The notes beneath the pieces are model-generated. The model saw nothing but the letters and a program-made list of their open reading frames with translations, searched no databases and was not told where the DNA came from. Position numbers and translations under genes: made by a program. A stretch of 64,000 nucleotides of DNA, from the NCBI GenBank assembly GCA_964251385.1, contig CAXUJK010000003.1, positions 62,001 through 126,000 of the forward strand. The letters run 5' to 3'. Below are positions 1-8,384 of the stretch, piece after piece (position 1 is the stretch's first letter; each line of letters begins with the position of its first letter). The stretch comes from CADCVW01 sp964251385 (GTDB lineage: Bacteria > Pseudomonadota > Alphaproteobacteria > Sphingomonadales > Sphingomonadaceae).

Positions 1-279
1 CACGGGCCTGCCAAGGGTCGATCCGGAATAGGCACCCGCGATGATCCCGATTAGCGTGATGCCGATCTGCACGGTCGACAGGAAGCGCCCGGGATCCTCG
101 CCCAGCTCGATCGCGACACGCGCGCCGCGACGGCGAAGCGTGTTCGCGCCTTTGGCCATCGCCGACAGCCGTGGCTTGCGTGCCGACACGATCGCGAGCT
201 CCGACATCGCGAACACGCCGTTGAGCGCGATCAGCCCGAGGATGATCAGAACGTCGAACCAGGGAAAGGGTGATGACAT
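1..279 (-). CDS. CNNM/DUF21 (CorC/TlyC-type) membrane protein, N-terminal fragment
   Basis: The first 93 codons of a gene that runs off the left edge of the window. The start ATG is at 279 on the minus strand. The visible protein begins MSSPFPWFDVLIILGLIAL, a hydrophobic first membrane helix, followed by NGVFAMSELAIVSARKPRL and later STVQIGITLIGIIAGAYSG. That pattern is typical of the DUF21 (CNNM) membrane domain of 'hemolysin family' or CorC-like transporters linked to Mg2+/Co2+ movement. The CBS and CorC_HlyC domains expected downstream lie outside the window, so the subfamily and substrate cannot be judged. The next gene (from 426) is divergent. Confidence 0.85.
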   Translation of the reverse strand, partial: MSSPFPWFDVLIILGLIALNGVFAMSELAIVSARKPRLSAMAKGANTLRRRGARVAIELGEDPGRFLSTVQIGITLIGIIAGAYSGSTLGRPV

Positions 280-425
280 CGCGCGGGGTGCAGCGATCCT
301 ACCCAAAAGCTTTCGCGGCGGCAACGCGCGCCTCACCGGGCGTTCACGCCGCTTGTGGGAACCGCCCGGCGACGGCGGCGGTTACGCCGCTTGACTCACA
401 TGGATCAACCAAGGGGACTTTCGAC

Positions 426-1094
426 ATGACCACCAAAAAACTCGGCATCGCTGCGCTCGGCGCGTCGCTCCTCGCGACGAACGCGTGCACGACCAATCCG
501 GAGACGGGCAATCGGCGCATCTCGCGCACCGCGATCGGCGCGGCGATCGGCGGCATCGGCGGCCTGTTCGCAGGCGACCTGATCGGCGGCCGCAACGACC
601 GTACGGAGAAGATTCTGGGCGCCGGCATCGGTGCGATCGCGGGCGGCGCGGTCGGCAACTACATGGACCGGCAGGAGCGCGAGCTGCGCCGCCAGACTGC
701 GGGAACGGGTGTCGAGGTCGCGCGCCAAGGCGACGAACTGCTGCTCAACATCCCGTCGGGCATCAATTTCGCAACGGGCCGCTATGAGATTCAACCCCAA
801 TTCCAAAGCACGCTGAACCAGGTCGCGACGACGCTCGCCCAATACGACCAGACCTTCATCGATGTCCGCGGCCATACCGATTCGACGGGCGGCGACGCGA
901 TCAACGTTCCCCTGTCGCAGAACCGCGCCGAAGCCGTCGCCAACTATTTGGCCGGTCGCGGTGTCAATCGCGCACGCATCGAGACGCGCGGCTATGCGTC
1001 GAGCCAGCCCGTCGGCGACAACAACACGGTGGAGGGCAAAGCCGCCAACCGCCGCGTCGAGATCAAGATCGTTCCCGTCACCAACAACGGCTGA
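426..1094 (+). CDS. OmpA-family lipoprotein with glycine-zipper and peptidoglycan-binding domain
   Basis: A 222-residue envelope protein. The ATG at 426 is preferred because AAGGGGA lies just upstream and the product then starts with a lipoprotein signal, MTTKKLGIAALGASLLATNAC, giving a lipidated Cys near residue 21. Next comes a glycine-zipper stretch (GAAIGGIGGLFAGDLIGG and GAGIGAIAGGAVGNYM), about residues 35-75. The OmpA C-terminal domain fills about residues 105-215, with the DVRGHTDSTGG and NRAEAVANYL signatures that bind diaminopimelate in peptidoglycan. It resembles YiaD-type lipoproteins and probably tethers the outer membrane to the cell wall. The family call is firm; the specific role is inferred. 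Confidence 0.92.
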   Translation: MTTKKLGIAALGASLLATNACTTNPETGNRRISRTAIGAAIGGIGGLFAGDLIGGRNDRTEKILGAGIGAIAGGAVGNYMDRQERELRRQTAGTGVEVARQGDELLLNIPSGINFATGRYEIQPQFQSTLNQVATTLAQYDQTFIDVRGHTDSTGGDAINVPLSQNRAEAVANYLAGRGVNRARIETRGYASSQPVGDNNTVEGKAANRRVEIKIVPVTNNG

Positions 1095-1129
1095 TCGCAC
1101 ATCCCCTCTTGGTGGAAGCCGAGAGGGGC

Positions 1130-1576
1130 TTAGCGGCGCGCGGAGAAGAAGTCGCGCAGGAGATCAACGGACGCCGCCTCGCCGATTCCGGCATATATAT
1201 TTGGTCGATGATGGCAGGTCGGCTGGCCGTACAGCCGAGGACCATGCAGCACCGCGCCGCCCTTGGAATCGGGTGCCGCGAAATACAGGCGGCGGATGCG
1301 AGCCAAGCCGATGGCGGCGGCACACATCGCGCACGGCTCAAGCGTAACCCACAGATCGCAATCATCGAGCCTGGAGGTACCGAGAGCGGCTCCTGCGGCA
1401 CGCAACACGACGATTTCGGCGTGCGCCGTAGGATCGTGGCCAGCGACCATTGCGTTAGCCGCGCGGGCGACTTCTTCGCTACCGCGCATGATTACGGCCC
1501 CTACCGGGACCTCACCGGCCTCACCCGCCAACCGCGCCAGCTCCAGCGCGATCTGCATGGGCGGATAAGAAATCAT
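1130..1576 (-). CDS. tadA: tRNA-specific adenosine deaminase TadA
   Basis: A 148-residue zinc-dependent deaminase of the CDA fold, which converts the wobble adenosine of tRNA-Arg(ACG) to inosine. The zinc and proton-shuttle motif HAEIV and the second zinc motif PCAMC are both present at normal spacing. The N-terminal GEAGEVPVGAVI segment is characteristic of TadA. A second in-frame ATG at 1558 gives a product starting MQIALELARLAG, closer to most family members, so the first six residues are uncertain. It faces the OmpA-like gene with 35 nt between the stops. Guanine deaminase-like relatives share the motifs, but length and N-terminus favour TadA. Confidence 0.92.
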   Translation of the reverse strand: MISYPPMQIALELARLAGEAGEVPVGAVIMRGSEEVARAANAMVAGHDPTAHAEIVVLRAAGAALGTSRLDDCDLWVTLEPCAMCAAAIGLARIRRLYFAAPDSKGGAVLHGPRLYGQPTCHHRPNIYAGIGEAASVDLLRDFFSARR

Positions 1577-1612
1577 GGCGGCGCGCGGGTGAGGCGCGCC
1601 GCCACCTGACGC

Positions 1613-1921
1613 CTACTCGGCCTTGTCGACCGACACCGTCGGAACTTCCACGGTGGTCTTCTTGGTGTTGACCTCGACTGTCGGCACCTCGACTGTGGTG
1701 TTCTTGGTGTTGACGTCGATGTCGGCGACATCGGCATCGAACGACGGCAACGCGCCGCCTTCGGCCTTCAGCTCGACGGAAGGCAGAGCGCCCTTCTCGG
1801 TCTGATTGATGTTGAACAATCCAAGCGCGTATGCGGCGATCGCCGCCAGCACGACAAGAATGAGAATGACGAGCAAGGTCCGCGAACCGCCCCCGCTATT
1901 GTTGTTCGTCCCGTTGGCCAT
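1613..1921 (-). CDS. Small membrane-anchored protein with internal valine/threonine repeats
   Basis: A 102-residue protein not assigned to a family. After a polar N-terminus rich in Asn and Gly, residues about 14-34 form one membrane helix (TLLVILILVVLAAIAAYALG). The remaining tail is acidic and ends in two near-identical copies of a short unit, NTKNTTVEVPTVEV and NTKKTTVEVPTVSV. The tail would be periplasmic if the helix acts as a signal anchor. It lies upstream of tadA on the same strand with a 36-nt gap, so the two may be co-transcribed. The repeats are also visible in the DNA around 1640-1725. No function is proposed. Confidence 0.7.
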   Translation of the reverse strand: MANGTNNNSGGGSRTLLVILILVVLAAIAAYALGLFNINQTEKGALPSVELKAEGGALPSFDADVADIDVNTKNTTVEVPTVEVNTKKTTVEVPTVSVDKAE

Positions 1922-2084
1922 GGTGCAAGCTCCCCTTAATTCATGTTGCCGGCCAGCGCTTTAGGGCAAAGGGGATGCGTCGCGCAACGTAGCTTCGCGA
2001 CGACGCCACGTTGACCCCAAGCCATGCCCGGGTTATCGGCGTCCGCTTGTCGCGGGTCGCCCGCCATTTTTTCAGGATTTCACC

Positions 2085-2387
2085 ATGTCGCGCATTTGCG
2101 AGCTGACCGGCAAGGGCCGTCAGGTCGGACACAACGTGTCCCACGCCAACAACAAGACCAAGCGCACGTTTCTGCCGAACCTGCAGAATGTCACCTTGCT
2201 GTCGGACGCATTGTCGCGCGGCATCAAGCTGCGCGTGTCCATGAACGGCCTGCGTTCGGTCGAACATGTCGGCGGCCTGGACAACTGGCTGGCCAAGACG
2301 TCCGAGGACAAGTTGAGCTTGAAGGCCCGCCGCCTCAAGCGTGAGATCGGCAAGAAAGCGGCTCCTGCGGAAGCTCCGGCTGCCTAA
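2085..2387 (+). CDS. rpmB: 50S ribosomal protein L28
   Basis: A 100-residue ribosomal protein of the large subunit. It opens MSRICELTGKGRQVGHNVSH, the canonical L28 start, and continues with the conserved NNKTKRTFLPNLQ segment. The length matches alphaproteobacterial L28. The zinc-binding cysteines of some L28 proteins are reduced here to a single Cys near the start, as in the C-minus type. An AGGAT ribosome-binding sequence precedes the ATG. The gene is monocistronic and converges on the phytase-like gene, sharing four bases (CTAA at 2384-2387). Confidence 0.98.
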   Translation: MSRICELTGKGRQVGHNVSHANNKTKRTFLPNLQNVTLLSDALSRGIKLRVSMNGLRSVEHVGGLDNWLAKTSEDKLSLKARRLKREIGKKAAPAEAPAA

Positions 2388-3364
2388 CCGCCTTTGACGA
2401 GTTCGAACTGCATGAGCAGCGTTCGCTGCAGCATCGTGAAATTGTCGTCGGACGCGATCCACAGGTAGGTGCGCGCGCCGCGTCGTTCGACGACCAGCGC
2501 TTCCATGTTGTCGACGGTCATGGGCGGGCGCAGCGTCGCCAGGATGCGCGGGCTCAGCACCGCGCCTTGCACGAACGCCGACAGGTCAACCACGCCGACG
2601 CTCGCGGCCACGCCGTCGGTCATCGAAAAGCTGCGGTGCAGCGTCACCACCTGGCCATCACCCAGCAAAGCCGCGTCGGTGACGGAGAAGCCGCGCGGCA
2701 GGCGGTAGCTCATGCGCGATCCGCGCGCGCGCGCGTCGGTCGGATCGCGATCAAACAATAGAACGTCGCTCGACCTCGCGACGGAGCCCGCGCCTTCCGA
2801 AAAGACCAGAAAGCGACCGTCGGGAAGGCGCACCATCGCCTCCGCGCCCGAGTTCGCGGTCCAGCGGCGCATCTCGGGCGGCGCGCGATGCGCCTGCGCG
2901 GCCCGCAGGTCGGGCGTGTAGCGCCAGATGCTGTTGCTGTTCTCGTAGGCGATCCAGACACGGCCGTCGGACCCGCGCACGAGCGCCTCGCTGTCGCGGT
3001 CCGATTTGCGCGTGCTCGTCCCCGGCCCGACGGGAAGCGGAAGCAGGCGAAGCGCGCGCGGGCCCGCGCTCGCGCTCCGGCCGTCGAACCACATCGCGGT
3101 GCCGTTGTCGCTGACGCCCAGGAAACCCTGCCCATGAAGCGCGAGGCCGGAAATGCCGCCGAACCGCGGATCGGCGGAGCGCAGCTCCCAACCCTGCACG
3201 AAGCGTAAGGGCCCAACACGCGTGCGCCCGCCCGCCGGATCGAGCGCGACGGGGGCCGCGACGATGCGGCTGTTCCCTTGCGCACGCGCGCGCAGCACGG
3301 GCTCGGATCGCGTCATCGTGACGCTCGCGCCGAGCAGGACGAGGAACATGAGAATGCGTGACAT
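2384..3364 (-). CDS. Esterase-like activity of phytase family protein
   Basis: A 326-residue exported protein. The first ~20 residues (MSRILMFLVLLGASVTMTRS) form a signal peptide. The rest matches the Phytase-like fold: GGISGLALHGQGFLGVSDNG, a DSEALVRGSDGRVWIAYEN segment, and repeated beta-propeller-like blades such as EAMVRLPDGRFLVFSEG. Members are found in many proteobacteria and the true substrate is unknown; phytate or organophosphate ester hydrolysis is only suggested by the family name. Its stop overlaps the rpmB stop by four bases. Confidence 0.85.
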   Translation of the reverse strand: MSRILMFLVLLGASVTMTRSEPVLRARAQGNSRIVAAPVALDPAGGRTRVGPLRFVQGWELRSADPRFGGISGLALHGQGFLGVSDNGTAMWFDGRSASAGPRALRLLPLPVGPGTSTRKSDRDSEALVRGSDGRVWIAYENSNSIWRYTPDLRAAQAHRAPPEMRRWTANSGAEAMVRLPDGRFLVFSEGAGSVARSSDVLLFDRDPTDARARGSRMSYRLPRGFSVTDAALLGDGQVVTLHRSFSMTDGVAASVGVVDLSAFVQGAVLSPRILATLRPPMTVDNMEALVVERRGARTYLWIASDDNFTMLQRTLLMQFELVKGG

Positions 3365-3555
3365 CCGTTCGGCCTAGCGGGTCGCGGCCGATCCCGCATC
3401 AGCCCTGAGAACGTTCCGCAGGGTTGACGCATGAACAACGGCTGTCGTGCGCATTCAGGAACGATCCAAACGAATCGGTGCATTGCCGCCAAGTCGACGG
3501 AGACCCTGCGGTCATCGCCAACAGCATTCACCAAGTTCGTGCAGGAGACCAAAAC

Positions 3556-3870
3556 ATGCGCAAGTTCCCCATGATCGCCGCCGTGGCCGCGATGACCGCC
3601 GCCAGCATTGCCCCGACGGCGGCCAGTGCCGATCATCGCCGCCACAGCCGCTATGAACAGCGCGGCCATTACGAGCAGGATCGCTACTACGGCCGGTCGC
3701 GTCAGCGCTGCCGTTCGGGCACGACCGGTGCCATCGTCGGCGCTGCCGCGGGCGCGCTGCTGGGCCGCGAGATCGCGGGTCGCCGCGACCGTACGCTGGG
3801 CACGATCATCGGCGGTGCCGGCGGTGCGCTGGGCGGCCGCGCGCTGACCCGCGACAAGTACTGCCGCTGA
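3556..3870 (+). CDS. Glycine-zipper 2TM-domain envelope protein
   Basis: A 104-residue protein with a cleavable signal (MRKFPMIAAVAAMTAASIAP, then AASA). The ATG at 3556 is preferred over an upstream in-frame ATG at 3424 because it directly begins the signal peptide and follows GGAGACC. The mature N-terminus is rich in His, Arg and Tyr. The C-terminal half has the glycine-zipper pattern TGAIVGAAAGALLGREIAG and GTIIGGAGGALGGRAL, seen in small outer-membrane proteins of the Rickettsia 17-kDa antigen type. One Cys follows the Tyr-rich segment and one lies near the end; there is no lipobox. Function unknown, probably envelope structure. Confidence 0.82.
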   Translation: MRKFPMIAAVAAMTAASIAPTAASADHRRHSRYEQRGHYEQDRYYGRSRQRCRSGTTGAIVGAAAGALLGREIAGRRDRTLGTIIGGAGGALGGRALTRDKYCR

Positions 3871-3883
3871 CAATCTTCGAATT

Positions 3884-3972
3884 CGCCGGGTTAGTATTTC
3901 CGGCGATGCGTCCACAAATCCCTCGCGTCGCGTAACGAGGGCGGGAGCCGGGGTGCGAAAGCGCCCCGGCTC
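3884..3972. terminator. Hairpins between convergent genes
   Basis: Two stem-loops lie in the gap between the glycine-zipper gene and cobT. One has 6-bp arms CGCCGG/CCGGCG (3884-3889 and 3900-3905). The other has 9-bp arms GAGCCGGGG/CCCCGGCTC (3945-3953 and 3964-3972) around an inner GC-GAAA-GC mini-loop. Neither has a convincing T-run, so intrinsic termination is likely but unproven. They could act in both directions. Confidence 0.4.
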
Positions 3973-3987
3973 TCAACGTTTAGGCCG

Positions 3988-5847
3988 TCAATTCGCCTGG
4001 AACAGCCCGGCCAGCTGTTCCACCATCGTTCCGCCGAGTTGCTCCGCGTCCATGATCGTCACGGCCCGCGCGTAATAGCGCGTCACGTCGTGGCCGATGC
4101 CGATCGCGGCGAGCTCGACGGGCGAACGCGATTCGATCCAGCCGATCACCTGCCGCAGATGTTTTTCCAAGTACGTCCCGCTGTTCACCGACAGCGTTGA
4201 ATCGTCCACAGGCGCGCCGTCGGAGATGACCATCAGGATGCGGCGTTCCTCAGGGCGCGCGATCAGCCGTGCGTGCGCCCACAACAATGCCTCGCCGTCG
4301 ATATTTTCCTTCAGAAGACCTTCGCGCATCATGAGGCCGAGATTACGGCGCGCGCGGCGCCACGGTTCGTCCGCGCGCTTGTAGACGATGTGGCGCAGGT
4401 CGTTGAGGCGGCCGGGCTGCGGCGGGCGGCCGTCGGCGAGCCAGCGTTCGCGCGCCTGCCCGCCTTTCCACGCGCGGGTCGTGAACCCCAGGATTTCGGT
4501 CTTGACTCCGCAGCGTTCGAGCGTCCGGGCCAAAATGTCGGCGCTGATCGCGGCAATGGAGATCGGTCGACCGCGCATAGATCCTGAATTGTCGATCAGC
4601 AACGTGACGATCGTATCGCGGAAATCGGTATCGCGCTCGATCTTGTAGGACAGCATCTGCGCGGGGTTGACGATGACGCGGGCGAGACGCGCGGCATCGA
4701 GCAGACCTTCTTCCTGGTCGAAATCCCACGACCGCGATTGCTGCGCCATCAGGCGGCGCTGCAGGCGATTGGCGAGCTTGGAGACCGCGGACTGCAGGTG
4801 CACCATCTGCGTGTCGAGATACGCACGCAGCCGCGTCAGCTCCTCCTCGTCGCACAATTCGGTCGCGTGCGCGATCTCGTCGTACGCGGTGGTGTACTGG
4901 CGATAGTCGAACTGCGGCGCGAAGTCGGCGGGCGCGTGGTTGGGCCGCGCGGGCATCGCCCCTTCCTCGCCGTCGTCGCCCGTGCCGCTGTCCGCGTCGG
5001 CCATGCCGTCGTCGGACGGGCCGTCGTCCTCCGCGTCGGACTCCTCCTCGTCGTCGCCCGCTTCGACACGGGCTTCCATCTCGCCCGCCTGGCCGCCGGT
5101 CTCGTCATCGGCATTGTCCTGGTCGTCCGCGCCCGCCTCGTCGTCGCCGTCGGCTTCGTCGCCCTGTTCGGGATCGGCGGGCAGGTCCGGATCGCCTTCG
5201 ATCAGCTCCAGGTCCTGAAGTAATTTGGTAAGGCTCTGCGCGAACGCGGCCTGGTCGTCGATCGTCAGGGCCAGGGCGTCGAGCCCCGGCCCGCCCTTCT
5301 CCTCCGCCCAGTCGGCGACGAGCGCGAGCCCGGCCAGCGCGGCCTTGGGCGCGGCCTCCCCCGTCAGCCGCTCGCGCACCAGCAGGCCGATCGCGGTCGC
5401 GAGCGGAACCTCTTCGGCGGCCCGTGCGCGGCAGATCGGGTCGGACCGCATGCGCGCCTCCGTGATGCCGCGCAGATTGTCGCGCACCCCGTCCATGCGC
5501 CGCGCGCCCAGTGCCTCACATCGCGCGAGCTCGACCGCGTCGAACACGCCGCGCGCGGTCGGGTCGACCGGAGACAGGCGGGCGTGGAGCAGGACATTGT
5601 GGTGGCGCAGCTTGAGTGCGGCCGAATCGGCGGACCCCCGCGCCTCGGCGACATCGCGCGGCGGCAGGTTGCGGCCGGGAAGCGGCACGCGCAGCTGCTT
5701 TCCGGACGACACCGGCGCGTCCGTGGTGAAGGCGAGCTCGACTTCGGTTTCGCGGGCCAACGCGCGCGACGCCCCGGCCAGCGCATGGCGGAAATCTTCG
5801 AGGGCGTTCTGTTCGGCCACGCGCGGCACATGGCGCGTCGACGGCAT
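3988..5847 (-). CDS. cobT: Cobaltochelatase-type subunit CobT (VWA-domain protein)
   Basis: A 619-residue protein of the CobT family. The N-terminal ~215 residues are the CobT-specific domain. Residues ~220-310 form a strongly acidic Asp/Glu-rich linker. The C-terminal half carries a von Willebrand factor A domain whose MIDAS motif DNSGSMRG lies near residues 417-424. In cobalamin makers CobT joins the AAA+ subunit CobS to drive CobN-dependent cobalt insertion. Many sphingomonads keep CobS and CobT without an obvious CobN, so another client is possible. Here cobS is not adjacent: a gene on the opposite strand lies between them. No cobN is seen in the window. Confidence 0.93.
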   Translation of the reverse strand: MPSTRHVPRVAEQNALEDFRHALAGASRALARETEVELAFTTDAPVSSGKQLRVPLPGRNLPPRDVAEARGSADSAALKLRHHNVLLHARLSPVDPTARGVFDAVELARCEALGARRMDGVRDNLRGITEARMRSDPICRARAAEEVPLATAIGLLVRERLTGEAAPKAALAGLALVADWAEEKGGPGLDALALTIDDQAAFAQSLTKLLQDLELIEGDPDLPADPEQGDEADGDDEAGADDQDNADDETGGQAGEMEARVEAGDDEEESDAEDDGPSDDGMADADSGTGDDGEEGAMPARPNHAPADFAPQFDYRQYTTAYDEIAHATELCDEEELTRLRAYLDTQMVHLQSAVSKLANRLQRRLMAQQSRSWDFDQEEGLLDAARLARVIVNPAQMLSYKIERDTDFRDTIVTLLIDNSGSMRGRPISIAAISADILARTLERCGVKTEILGFTTRAWKGGQARERWLADGRPPQPGRLNDLRHIVYKRADEPWRRARRNLGLMMREGLLKENIDGEALLWAHARLIARPEERRILMVISDGAPVDDSTLSVNSGTYLEKHLRQVIGWIESRSPVELAAIGIGHDVTRYYARAVTIMDAEQLGGTMVEQLAGLFQAN

Positions 5848-5926
5848 GCGATCAATCGCGCACGCTCGCTTCGCCGAAGTTTAAGCTTTCCGTGCGAACA
5901 GCGGCGGGGAACGCGCGGGAGCGAAC

Positions 5927-7372
5927 GTGGCCACTCTGCTATTCAAGACCGAGCCGCGTTTCGATACGGCGACCATCCGCGGCCTGCTTGTCCGCTTCGT
6001 GCCGCATCTACGCTGGCAATGCGGCGACGACGAGCGTGGCGGGCCCGAGGATTCGGCGAGCCTCGACCGGCCGCAGACGATCATAGGTCGGATCGCGGGC
6101 GAACAGATCCTGCTGTGCGTGTCGCGGGGTTCCGGCGGCTTCGTGTCGAGATCGGGCGGCGAGGTTCCCGAGCACGCCTTCTTCGCCACCGTCAGCACAC
6201 CGTCGACCGAAAACCTGCCGCTCGCGATGCGAATCTCGGCACTCGTGAGCCTGGGCATGACGACGCAGGCGCGCGGGTCGTGGCTGCAGCTGGAGGACGG
6301 CGGAAGCTGGCTCGGCTCGACTGACATGGCGAAATCCATGGACATCATCGCCAACGACCAGCCGCTCGCAGACATCATGCGCCTCGGGACGCCCGAAGCG
6401 CCGAGGGCGACGTCGAACCAAACAAACACGACGACCGCGGCGACGCTCCCCGCGCAAGAACCAAAACCCAAAAAGGCCAGGCTCGGGACGTTTTCGATCG
6501 CGCTCGACGGTGACGTCCACATCGATTGGGCGCAGATCGACGAGGCCATGACCATCGTCGATCCCGACGGCGGATGGCATAGCTGCGCGATCCCGCAAGG
6601 CATGGGGGTCGTGACCGGACGCGCCAACATCACCCTCGCCGCCGCGCCTTGGCCGCTGGAGGCGCAGGTCATCGCCGACGGCTATGCGCGCAGCTTCTGG
6701 TTCGACGGAGACCGCGCGCGGGTCGACCGCCATCGGCAGCACATCACGCTCCACATCGAAGCGCCCGAGACGTACGAGGCGCGGCTCGCGACCGCGAAGG
6801 TCGTTACGATCATCGTCGGCCTGATCGCAAAGCTGCCGCAGGTAGCGGCGGTCTACAATCACGAGGTTTGCACGATCTTCTCCGCCCAAATGGCGATGGA
6901 TCAAACGTCGATTCTGGGGTCGGGCGAGTTGCCGATCCAGCTGTGGACCTGGACCGCGTTCGATTCGATGACGGACGGGGACGTCAGCATGACGACGGGA
7001 GGCCTGATGCCGTTTCTCGGCTACGAGATCGAGATCTGGAACGCACCGCATCCGGTCCGCTTCGCGTTGGAAAAGCTCAACGGGGCGCTTCGGTATCTGC
7101 TGATCAGCGGTCCGGTCATCAATCACGGCGACACGATCGGCGACTCTTCAGACGACCAGTCGACCCGCTGCTTCTTCGGGCAGAGCCGAGCGAACAGGCC
7201 CGTGCCGATCGAGGTCATGTTCCTGGAATTCGACACGGCGCGCGCCACGCAGCCCGGACCCGACGTGCCCTCGCTCCCGTCCAGCCTGATGCCGCCCGTC
7301 TCGGCACCCGCGCCTCAGCCGCAGCCTCAACCTCTCCGGCGGGCCGGCGGGTTCGGCCGCAAAGGACTTTAG
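5927..7372 (+). CDS. DUF4261-like protein inserted between cobT and cobS
   Basis: A 481-residue protein starting at a GTG (MATLLFKTEP...) with CGGGAG 6 nt upstream. The C-terminal part (about residues 330-420) resembles DUF4261: LMPFLGYEIEIWNAP, RYLLISGPVINHGDTIG. The N-terminal region (residues 1-140) has a similar opening (LLFKTEPRFDTATIRGLLV), so the protein may hold two related domains joined by a Thr/Gln/Pro-rich linker at ~145-165. It ends in a Pro/Gln-rich tail. No function is known. It is divergent from cobT and overlaps the cobS stop by four bases (TTAG, 7369-7372). The domain call is by pattern only. Confidence 0.7.
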   Translation: MATLLFKTEPRFDTATIRGLLVRFVPHLRWQCGDDERGGPEDSASLDRPQTIIGRIAGEQILLCVSRGSGGFVSRSGGEVPEHAFFATVSTPSTENLPLAMRISALVSLGMTTQARGSWLQLEDGGSWLGSTDMAKSMDIIANDQPLADIMRLGTPEAPRATSNQTNTTTAATLPAQEPKPKKARLGTFSIALDGDVHIDWAQIDEAMTIVDPDGGWHSCAIPQGMGVVTGRANITLAAAPWPLEAQVIADGYARSFWFDGDRARVDRHRQHITLHIEAPETYEARLATAKVVTIIVGLIAKLPQVAAVYNHEVCTIFSAQMAMDQTSILGSGELPIQLWTWTAFDSMTDGDVSMTTGGLMPFLGYEIEIWNAPHPVRFALEKLNGALRYLLISGPVINHGDTIGDSSDDQSTRCFFGQSRANRPVPIEVMFLEFDTARATQPGPDVPSLPSSLMPPVSAPAPQPQPQPLRRAGGFGRKGL

Positions 7373-8373
7373 CGCTTCACGGCGACGCTTTCCGGCAGGT
7401 CCTTGCCGAACACGCGCTGGTAATATTCGGCGACCATGCCGCGTTCGGCCTCGTCGCATTTGTTGAGGAACGACAGCCGGAACGCGAAGCCCACGTCGCC
7501 GAAGATCAACGCGTTCTGCGCCCAGCTTATGACGGTGCGCGGGCTCATGACGGTCGAGATGTCGCCGTTGATGAAGCCTTGGCGCGTTAGGTCCGCGACC
7601 TTGACCATACGATCGACTTCCTTCTTGCCGTCGGGCTTGTCGTATTCGCCCGACTTGGCGAGCACGATCTGCGCTTCCGTGGCGGCGGGCAGATAGTTGA
7701 GCGTCACGACGATGTTCCAGCGGTCCATCTGACCCTGGTTGATCGCCTGCGTGCCGTGGTAGAGCCCGGTGGTGTCGCCCAGCCCGATCGTGTTGGTGGT
7801 CGCGAACAAGCGGAACCAGGGATGCGGGCGGATCACCCTGTTCTGGTCGAGCAGCGTCAGCTTGCCCTCGACCTCGAGCACGCGCTGGATCACGAACATG
7901 ACGTCGGGGCGGCCCGCGTCGTATTCGTCGAACACGAGCGCGGTCGGGGTCTGGAGGGCCCATGGCAACAGCCCCTCCTTGAACTCGGTAACCTGCTGCC
8001 CGTCCTTGAGCACGATCGCGTCTCGGCCGACGAGGTCGATGCGGCTGATGTGCGCGTCCAGATTGATGCGGACGGTCGGCCAGTTGAGCCGCGCCGCGAC
8101 CTGTTCGATGTGCGTCGACTTTCCCGTGCCGTGATAGCCCTGCACCATGACGCGGCGGTTCTTCGCGAACCCGGCGCAGATGGCGAGCGTCGTGTCGTGG
8201 TCGAACACGTAGGACGGGTCGAGGTCCGGAACGCGCTCATCGGCTTCGCTGAACGCAGGCACCTGCAGGTCGGAATCGATCCCGAACGCGTCGCGCACGG
8301 AAATCATCTTGTCGGGCGCGTCCATGATCGTCGCCTCGCGGCTGTCGGGCTGGACGTTGGGAATGTCGGTCAT
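7369..8373 (-). CDS. cobS: Cobaltochelatase-type AAA+ subunit CobS
   Basis: A 334-residue AAA+ ATPase. The Walker A region is GYHGTGKSTHIEQVAARLNW, and the Walker B is the ALVFDEYDAGRPDVMFVIQRVLE segment. The N-terminal ISVRDAFGIDSDLQVPAFSE stretch is the classic CobS opening. CobS hexamers pair with CobT to power metal insertion into a tetrapyrrole in aerobic cobalamin synthesis. In relatives cobS normally sits next to cobT and close to a J-domain gene and bolA; here both intervals are interrupted. Length and motifs are complete. Confidence 0.96.
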   Translation of the reverse strand: MTDIPNVQPDSREATIMDAPDKMISVRDAFGIDSDLQVPAFSEADERVPDLDPSYVFDHDTTLAICAGFAKNRRVMVQGYHGTGKSTHIEQVAARLNWPTVRINLDAHISRIDLVGRDAIVLKDGQQVTEFKEGLLPWALQTPTALVFDEYDAGRPDVMFVIQRVLEVEGKLTLLDQNRVIRPHPWFRLFATTNTIGLGDTTGLYHGTQAINQGQMDRWNIVVTLNYLPAATEAQIVLAKSGEYDKPDGKKEVDRMVKVADLTRQGFINGDISTVMSPRTVISWAQNALIFGDVGFAFRLSFLNKCDEAERGMVAEYYQRVFGKDLPESVAVKR

Positions 8374-8384
8374 GGCGGGGTTCG

